NCBI GenBank assembly: GCA_021850555.1
Contig: JAJZLX010000681.1
Location: 942 to 20,188 of the forward strand
Source: Pseudomonadota bacterium
Lineage (GTDB): Bacteria > Pseudomonadota > Gammaproteobacteria > Steroidobacterales > Steroidobacteraceae
Reading direction: 5' to 3'
Length of the DNA: 19,247 bases
The position numbers were made by a program, and so were the translations under genes. Positions 14,129-19,247 of this stretch are shown one piece after another (positions within the stretch are counted from its first letter, which is position 1; the number at the start of each line of letters is the position of its first letter). The notes beneath the pieces are model-generated. The model saw only the letters and a list, made by a program, of their open reading frames with translations. It was not told the DNA's origin and ran no database searches.

Positions 14129-16366
14129 GTGCGCACATCGAATGCAAGATGGTTGGCGGCGCTCGCCTGGATGGTCTCGGCGTCCTTCGCCGTTCCGGCG
14201 TTCGCGCAGACGGCAACTCTGCACGAGGTCATCGTCACGGCGCGCGAGCGCAAGGAGCTGGCCCACAACGTGCCGATCAGCGAGAGCGTGTTCACCCGGC
14301 AGGCGATCAGGTCGGCAGGCATCGACAGCCCCCGCAGCTTCATCGCGATGGTGCCGAACATGACGCTGGTCGAGACTCAGAACGTCGGCAACGCCTTCGT
14401 CACCTTGCGCGGGATCTCCCAGGCGCGCAACAGCGAGCCCTCCGTCGCCGTGATCGTGGACGGCGTGCAGGAGACCGATCCGGAGGAATTCGACACGCAG
14501 CTGTACAACGTTCAGCAGATCGAGGTGCTGAAGGGACCTCAGGGAGCCCTCTACGGCCGCGACGCGATCGCCGGGGCGATCATCATCCACACGGTGCCGC
14601 CGTCCAGGCACTTCGGGGGCAGGGTCCGGCTCGGGATCGGCAACGGCCCGTCCGAGCGCCTGGACGCCACCGTGACCGGCCCCGTCAACTCGAGCCGCAC
14701 GCTGCTCTACCGCGTCGGCCTGGATGTCTACAACACCGGCGGCTACCTGGAGAATGTCCATCTGCACCGCAAAGCCGATCCATACCGGGACTATGCCGGA
14801 AGGGTGCGGCTGCTCTGGAAGCCCAACCACGAGTTCACCGGGGACTGGCGCCTCTTCTACGACCGGGTTCAGACCACCGCATACTACTTCGTCATCCCTC
14901 GCGCCGATCCGGCCAATCCTTTCTCCGACTTCACGACCCCGCCGAACGCGAACGACACGACCAGTCCGATTCAGACCAACAACCTGGGAATGGATCATCG
15001 CGACATCCTGGATACGGCGCTGAAGCTCGACTTCGACCCGGGGTACGGCACCTTCCGCTCGATCACCGATTACGACCAGACGAAGGAGATCGACACCGGC
15101 GACGCCTTTGATTTCCGGCCGATCAAGAGCTCGCTCGTGTATGCGCTGACCGCGGGGGTGCCGGCTTCCCTCGGCGGCCCGTTCGGCGAAAGCCAGAGCC
15201 AGTTCGTGCGCGTGCGGACGTGGAGCCAGGATCTGCGCTTCACTTCGCCGTCGGACAGCCCGTTCAGATGGATCACCGGCGTGTATTTTCTTCACAAGGA
15301 GCGCTTCATCTCCACGGACAACCTTGTCGATCGGGGCCTCGGCATTCCCGCGGTCTACGAAACCCCGATCGTCGATCCGGCCAATCCGTACGCCACCAAC
15401 ACAAACGTGACTTTCCTCGCGGACTTCCAGAACAGCAACGCCTATGCCTGGTACGGCGATGCGACGTACACGCTCTCGAAGCGCTGGCAGGTCGATACGG
15501 CGCTGCGTTACGACTCCGACACCGAGAGCGACACCACTCGCACGCCGCAACAGTTCCTGCCCGATCCGGCGGCGTACACGGGCGAGGTGCGCACGCACAC
15601 TTGGGCGGCGTGGCAGCCGAAGTTCACGCTGCGCTACCAGCCGAACGCCGACTGGACGATCTACACCGACTGGAGCCGCGGCTTTCGCAGCGGTGGCTTC
15701 AACCAGACCGGGGTGGCGGCCGTGGCCAAGGCCAACGGCATTCTCGGCGTCGGCGATACGTTCAAGGCCGAGATCGCTGATACGTACGAGCTCGGCGTCA
15801 AGGGAGACATGTTCCACCATCGGCTGAGCGTGGATGCGGATGTGTTTCACACGCACTCGAGGAACGGGTACTTCTTCGTCTATCTTGCCGCGAATTCCAC
15901 CCAGAACCTCGGCAACCTGAATGCCACCTACAAGGGTGCGGAAATCCAGCTGATCGCCCGGCCGACCAACCGACTGGAGTTGTACGCCGGCTACGGCTAC
16001 ACCGACAGCCGGATCACGGCCATTGCCGATCCGGCGGACCTCGGCAAGCAGGCCCCGCTCGTCAGCCGGGACACGATCAACGCCGGCGGGATGTATACCC
16101 ACCCGCTCGGGGATGGCCTCGCGGGGACCGTGCGCCTCGATTTCCACGAGATCGGCCGCACCTGGTGGGATCCGGCAAACTCCACCTCGCGCAACCCCGT
16201 CCCGCTGCTTGACCTGCGGCTCGGACTGCAGGGAGCCCGGTGGACGCTTACACTGTGGTCGAAGAACCTGACCAATACGATCTACAACGCGGAGTTCTCC
16301 CCTGGAGGGTTCCTCTGGAGAGCGTTGCCGCGGCGCTATGGCCTCACCTACGAGTACCGCTTCTGA
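14129..16366 (+). CDS. TonB-dependent outer-membrane receptor
   Basis: Outer-membrane active transporter of 745 residues, energised by TonB-ExbBD. GTG 14129 was chosen because AGGGGGG stands 8 bases upstream and because it gives a clean signal peptide (hydrophobic WLAALAWMVSASFAVPAFA, cleavage after Ala26). A TonB box, LHEVIVTAR (31-39), follows. The plug domain comes next (about 44-155) with VTLRGISQARN, AVIVDGV and QQIEVLKGPQGALYGRDAIAGAIIIHT, then the beta-barrel, which ends YGLTYEYRF with the terminal Phe expected for insertion by the BAM machinery. The NFNQTG-type late barrel motif GGFNQTG and the overall style match receptors found beside aromatic or terpenoid catabolic genes rather than siderophore loci. 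It lies in the rightward operon, so it probably imports the pathway substrate; the ligand is unknown. Confidence 0.95.
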   Translation: MRTSNARWLAALAWMVSASFAVPAFAQTATLHEVIVTARERKELAHNVPISESVFTRQAIRSAGIDSPRSFIAMVPNMTLVETQNVGNAFVTLRGISQARNSEPSVAVIVDGVQETDPEEFDTQLYNVQQIEVLKGPQGALYGRDAIAGAIIIHTVPPSRHFGGRVRLGIGNGPSERLDATVTGPVNSSRTLLYRVGLDVYNTGGYLENVHLHRKADPYRDYAGRVRLLWKPNHEFTGDWRLFYDRVQTTAYYFVIPRADPANPFSDFTTPPNANDTTSPIQTNNLGMDHRDILDTALKLDFDPGYGTFRSITDYDQTKEIDTGDAFDFRPIKSSLVYALTAGVPASLGGPFGESQSQFVRVRTWSQDLRFTSPSDSPFRWITGVYFLHKERFISTDNLVDRGLGIPAVYETPIVDPANPYATNTNVTFLADFQNSNAYAWYGDATYTLSKRWQVDTALRYDSDTESDTTRTPQQFLPDPAAYTGEVRTHTWAAWQPKFTLRYQPNADWTIYTDWSRGFRSGGFNQTGVAAVAKANGILGVGDTFKAEIADTYELGVKGDMFHHRLSVDADVFHTHSRNGYFFVYLAANSTQNLGNLNATYKGAEIQLIARPTNRLELYAGYGYTDSRITAIADPADLGKQAPLVSRDTINAGGMYTHPLGDGLAGTVRLDFHEIGRTWWDPANSTSRNPVPLLDLRLGLQGARWTLTLWSKNLTNTIYNAEFSPGGFLWRALPRRYGLTYEYRF

Positions 16367-16380
16367 TCTGGAGGTGCACC

Positions 16381-16923
16381 ATGACCGCCCTCGCGAAACT
16401 GCCTTCCCGGCTCCATCATACGGCCTACGTGACGCACGATCTGGAGGTCACGCGCAGGTTTTACGAGGATGTGATCGGCTTGCCGCTGATCGCCACCTGG
16501 TGCGAGGTCGATGAGCTGTTCGGGGCCGAGCGCACGTATTGCCACCTTTTCTTCGGCATCGGCGACGGCGGCGCCCTGGCGTTTTTCAAGTTCGCACGGC
16601 CGGAGGATGAGAAGCTCTTCGGTCCGCCCATGCCGGAAACTCCGTTTCATCACATCGCGTTGAGCGTCGATGCCGACACGCAGACGGAAATCGAGGCGCG
16701 GCTCGTTGCCGCCGGGTATACGCCGCCGGAGATGTACGTGCTCGAGCACGGCTATTGCCGCTCCGTGTACGTTACCGACCCGAACGGGTTGATTCTGGAA
16801 TTCACGCGGGATCATCCGCAGGTGGATGAAATTGCCAGGACACGGCGCGCCAGTGCGCACGCGGATCTTCGCCGGTGGCTGGCCGGAGACCATACGTCTA
16901 ACAATACCTATCGACCGGCGTAG
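16381..16923 (+). CDS. VOC-superfamily metalloprotein (glyoxalase/extradiol dioxygenase fold)
   Basis: Single-chain vicinal-oxygen-chelate protein of 180 residues with two paired beta-alpha-beta-beta-beta modules. Candidate metal ligands are His12 or His13 (RLHHTAYVTHDLE), His91 in FHHIALSVD and Glu140 in DPNGLILEF, the standard VOC positions. The start at 16381 has a near-perfect GGAGGTG 6 bases upstream. It begins 14 bases after the TonB-receptor stop and ends 13 bases before the MetE-like gene, so all three are in one operon. The C-terminal tail (about 147-180, RTRRASAHADLRRWLAGD and on) extends beyond the VOC fold. The reaction cannot be told from sequence: isomerase, lyase, dioxygenase or fosfomycin-type activities all use this fold. 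In this setting, ring cleavage or isomerisation of an intermediate is plausible. Confidence 0.92.
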   Translation: MTALAKLPSRLHHTAYVTHDLEVTRRFYEDVIGLPLIATWCEVDELFGAERTYCHLFFGIGDGGALAFFKFARPEDEKLFGPPMPETPFHHIALSVDADTQTEIEARLVAAGYTPPEMYVLEHGYCRSVYVTDPNGLILEFTRDHPQVDEIARTRRASAHADLRRWLAGDHTSNNTYRPA

Positions 16924-16936
16924 AGCCCGAGCGCCC

Positions 16937-18082
16937 ATGCAACGAAGCACTGATCGCATCCTGACGACTCACGTAGGCAGTCTGCCTCGCACACAAGCTG
17001 TTACGGACGTGCTGTTTGCACGGGCAGGCGGCAAGGCGGCCGGTCCGGACTCGCCGGCGATCATTGCGAGTGCGGTGCGCGAGGTCGTGCGGCGCCAGGT
17101 CGATGCCGGTATTGATATCGTCAGTGACGGCGAGATGAGCAAGATCAGCTATGCGACGTACGTGTCCGATCGATTTTCCGGGTTCGACGGGGATGCCCCT
17201 CGCGAGCCCGGCCAGGATCTTACGGAGTTCCCGGGACTCCTGAAGAAGCTGGCCGACAGAGGCGCGACCGCGAAGTACCGCAGGCCCCGCTGCGTAGGGC
17301 CCGTTCGACGCGAGAATGGCGACCCTTTGAGCGCCGACCTTGCGAACCTGCGGGCGGCGGTGAGCGCGGCGGCCCCGCTCGAGGCCTTCCTGAACGCGGC
17401 CTCTGCGGGCGTGGTCGCCTTGTTCCAACCGAACGATTTCTACGCCACGCAAGACGAGTACCTTTCGGCGGTCGCCGAGGCGCTGAGGGGCGAGTACGAG
17501 GCGATCGTGGATGCGGGCTTCCTGCTTCAGATCGACGCGCCTGATCTGGGCATGGGCCGGCACACGATGTACCGGGACCGCAGCGTGGAGGAATTCCTGA
17601 GCATGGCGTCGATGCACATCGAGGTGCTCAACCATGCGCTTCGGAACGTTGCCGCGGACCGGGTGCGCATGCACGTCTGTTGGGGCAATTACGAGGGCCC
17701 GCATCACCACGACGTTCCGCTCGAGCGGCTATTGCCGGTGGTGCTGCGGGCGAAGCCCCAGGGTCTGCTGTTCGAGGGCGCCAATCCCAGGCATGCCCAC
17801 GAATGGGCGGTGTTCAAGGATGCGAGCCTTCCGGAGGACAAGATACTGATCCCCGGGGTCATCAGCTCGACCACCAATTACATCGAGCACCCGCTGCTGG
17901 TGGCGGAGCGGATCGAGAGGCTCGCTTCCATCGTCGGACGGGAGCGGGTGATCGGCGGCAGCGATTGCGGCTTCGGAACGTTCGCCGGCTTCGGGCCCGT
18001 CGAGCCCGAGATCGCGTACTTGAAGCTCTCCGCCCTGGTCGAGGGCGCCCGGATCGCGAGCGAGAGACTCTGGCGCGCCTGA
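16937..18082 (+). CDS. MetE C-terminal-domain-like zinc methyl-/alkyltransferase family protein
   Basis: A 381-residue TIM-barrel protein of the cobalamin-independent methionine synthase II group, matching only the catalytic half of MetE. The N-terminus has the family motif THVGSLPRT (His12) and SDGEMSK (63-69). The zinc set is visible as His246 and Cys248 (RMHVCWGN), Glu280 (LLFEGANP) and Cys344 (GGSDCGFG). Zinc in this fold activates a thiol for alkyl transfer: homocysteine in MetE, coenzyme M in epoxyalkane:CoM transferase. The stand-alone form in a catabolic operon argues against ordinary methionine synthesis; methyl removal from a methoxylated substrate or thiol addition are possible roles (inference). 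ATG 16937 is 13 bases after the VOC stop and has only a weak GAGCCCGAG upstream; the open frame further upstream overlaps the VOC gene. Confidence 0.9.
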   Translation: MQRSTDRILTTHVGSLPRTQAVTDVLFARAGGKAAGPDSPAIIASAVREVVRRQVDAGIDIVSDGEMSKISYATYVSDRFSGFDGDAPREPGQDLTEFPGLLKKLADRGATAKYRRPRCVGPVRRENGDPLSADLANLRAAVSAAAPLEAFLNAASAGVVALFQPNDFYATQDEYLSAVAEALRGEYEAIVDAGFLLQIDAPDLGMGRHTMYRDRSVEEFLSMASMHIEVLNHALRNVAADRVRMHVCWGNYEGPHHHDVPLERLLPVVLRAKPQGLLFEGANPRHAHEWAVFKDASLPEDKILIPGVISSTTNYIEHPLLVAERIERLASIVGRERVIGGSDCGFGTFAGFGPVEPEIAYLKLSALVEGARIASERLWRA

Positions 18083-18532
18083 GCGCCGGTGGCGGCCGGG
18101 GCCGCCGTCCGTATTCACGCATGTCCGCCATGCCGCCGCAATGGTGTCCGTCATCATCCCGGAATCGCGTCCGTCATGGACCGGCGCACGAAAGTGCGGC
18201 GCAACCGTGGCAAACGAGTCTGCCGGCGCCATGAGCGGCCGGCTCAGGCGAGCGTCCCGTCTCGGGCCACCGGTCAAGGGATTGCGGCCGGCATGCTCGC
18301 TCCGAGGCGGGTGGCGCAGCCCGTCGGTCGCCAATCCCCCTGTCGCCGGGAGGGAATCCTCGGGCGCGCCGACCTCGCCATCCTGTGATCGATTTTCAGC
18401 TCACAGCCGTCCAGGCGAGGGTGCCCACGCAGCCGGCGAGCTTTCCTGGCGAACTCTCGGGCCTCGCCGGCAGTCGAACGTGCGCTTGGAACGGGCTCTG
18501 AACGCAATCATTAGGCACGGCGGCTTGAGATC
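18083..18532. other. 450-base stretch without a recognised gene
   Basis: Apart from the GC hairpin at its start, I see nothing convincing. Open frames occur on both strands, but their translations are Arg/Pro/Ser-rich and resemble no family, as expected from GC-rich non-coding DNA. GTCCGTCAT occurs twice near 18147-18180. It may be degraded coding sequence or the upstream region of the small membrane protein. Confidence 0.4.
18091..18106 (+). terminator. GC hairpin after the rightward operon
   Basis: GGCGGCC-gg-GGCCGCC begins 9 bases after the MetE-like stop. It is a strong GC stem but no T-tract follows, so intrinsic termination is uncertain; it may protect the 3' end or mark a Rho-dependent end. 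Confidence 0.4.
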
Positions 18533-18988
18533 ATGGTCAGGATATCCAGCAAGTTGAGAGTCGAGGAGGCTCTGCAGCGGCTCGATCGGCTGCTCGCCGG
18601 CGCGAGGGAGGCGGAGTCGCTGGCCGGGGAGAGGGACGGAAGGACGTTTTCCATGATGCGTGCGCAGCGCCACGGAAAGGACGTCCTGCGGCCGCAACTC
18701 TCAGGAATCATCGAGCCGGCGGAGGCAGGCTGTGCCATAAGGGGCGAGTTCAGATTCTGCCGCAGGGCCAGGATTGGCCTGCGATTATGGTTCGCCTTCG
18801 GTGGACTATGGACCGTGACGTCGATGCTGGTGGGCTTTCGCATGGGCCTGCACTCACTGTGGGTGCTTCCGGCGGTGGGCGTCGCGATGGTATTGATGGG
18901 GGCCGTATCCGTGCAATTTGCCACCGCTTACTACAACCGCGATCGAGAGTGGCTCGTAAAGCTTCTCTGCGAAGAGCTCGGTAACTGA
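18533..18988 (+). CDS. Small two-helix membrane protein of unknown function
   Basis: A 151-residue protein. Its N-terminal half is soluble and charged, and it is followed by two hydrophobic segments at about residues 81-101 (IGLRLWFAFGGLWTVTSMLV) and 109-130 (LWVLPAVGVAMVLMGAVSV), then a short charged tail (YYNRDREWLVKLLCEEL). The part before the first helix, VLRPQLSGIIEPAEAGCAIRGEFRF, resembles the RNSFLP-xx-GRIE block of a widespread small uncharacterised membrane-protein family, remembered rather than searched. Sense-strand codon use and the clear helices favour a real gene. ATG 18533 lacks a strong Shine-Dalgarno, so the start is not certain. It stands alone; no partner is evident. Confidence 0.7.
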   Translation: MVRISSKLRVEEALQRLDRLLAGAREAESLAGERDGRTFSMMRAQRHGKDVLRPQLSGIIEPAEAGCAIRGEFRFCRRARIGLRLWFAFGGLWTVTSMLVGFRMGLHSLWVLPAVGVAMVLMGAVSVQFATAYYNRDREWLVKLLCEELGN

Positions 18989-19119
18989 AGTCACGGGCGT
19001 CGCTGCGCAAGACGCTGCCCGCGACGACAATCAATTCCCCGGCTGCATGAGAGGTTGGGGCGCCCGCCGATGGTCATGGCCGGATGAGGGGCCCGGCCCG
19101 CATTTCCGTGCCACCGGCC

Positions 19120-19155
19120 CCGAAGTCACCCCTGAAGTCACCCCCGAAGTGGCCA
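19120..19155. repeat. Three-copy 12-base tandem repeat
   Basis: CCGAAGTCACCC, CTGAAGTCACCC and CCGAAGTGGCCA follow each other without gaps. The core AAGTCACC recurs inverted as GGTGACTT at 19222-19229, on the other side of the start codon at 19183. It could be an operator array or the end of an insertion sequence; the window ends too soon to decide. Confidence 0.5.
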
Positions 19156-19182
19156 GGCTCCTGTTTGTACTGCGGAGGGACA

Positions 19183-19247
19183 ATGAGCCGGGTCGAGATG
19201 GTGGCGCAGTTCGGTCTCAAAGGTGACTTTGCAGGACGAGTCTTTTC
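19183..19247 (+). CDS. Start of an unidentified gene, cut by the window edge
   Basis: ATG 19183 is preceded by GGAGG with a 5-base gap (GGAGGGACA), a good ribosome-binding site. The frame is open to the end for 21 codons, beginning MSRVEMVAQFGLKGDFAGRV. This is too short to name. The SRVEM start is loosely like some IS21-type transposases, but the following residues do not support that. Confidence 0.4.
   Translation, partial: MSRVEMVAQFGLKGDFAGRVF

Noticed and set aside
13865..16147. A 760-codon open frame on the minus strand opposite the TonB receptor and the CoA-transferase end
   Set aside because: It lies wholly opposite recognised genes; its Arg/Val/Gly-rich translation matches no family and arises from the high GC content at third positions.
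1..19247. CRISPR arrays, tRNA or rRNA genes
   Set aside because: No regularly spaced repeats of CRISPR size and no cloverleaf-like or rRNA-like segments were seen on either strand by eye.

Overview
The window is GC-rich and densely coded. It looks like the chromosome of a Gammaproteobacterium. The clues are a PBP1A of the MrcA type, a hexamer-type GltA citrate synthase, HemW, a four-cysteine L31, a TonB-dependent outer-membrane receptor and GTG/ATG stop-start couplings. The pairing of TonB-receptor uptake with aromatic catabolism fits Steroidobacterales/Nevskiales-like lineages, but that placement is inference and is weak.

Positions 1-8397 are housekeeping. They hold the 3' part of mrcA (its 5' end lies outside the window), a coupled conserved gene of unknown function, gltA on the minus strand, hemW on the plus strand, a 491-base non-coding stretch, rpmE, and acs on the minus strand. 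The non-coding stretch carries three perfect DnaA-box matches plus one near-match, so it is a candidate replication origin or a DnaA-controlled site.

Positions 8650-18082 form a catabolic island of two diverging gene sets around an IclR-family regulator. The leftward set is an alpha/beta hydrolase, a WrbA-type quinone reductase and an intradiol (hydroxyquinol-type) ring-cleaving dioxygenase, with the regulator itself also leftward. The rightward set is a citryl-CoA-lyase-like protein, a family III CoA-transferase, a TonB receptor, a VOC metalloprotein and a MetE-C-terminal-domain-like zinc enzyme, all closely packed. Four copies of the palindrome TTCG-N5-CGAA sit in the three promoter regions: one before the hydrolase, one before iclR and two before the lyase. 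Two copies share the identical 13-mer TTCGCTATACGAA in the same orientation to their gene. This looks like a self-contained regulon. My reading (inference) is that a phenolic or quinone-related substrate enters through the receptor, is reduced and ring-cleaved, and the product is then handled by an unusual CoA-transferase/lyase pair. In that pair the lyase has Ser where the citrate-synthase fold normally has its catalytic Asp. The usual lower-pathway genes (maleylacetate reductase, PcaIJ, PcaF) are absent from the window.

Positions 18083-19247 are sparse. They hold a small two-helix membrane protein, a short tandem repeat, and the first 21 codons of an unidentified gene cut by the window edge.
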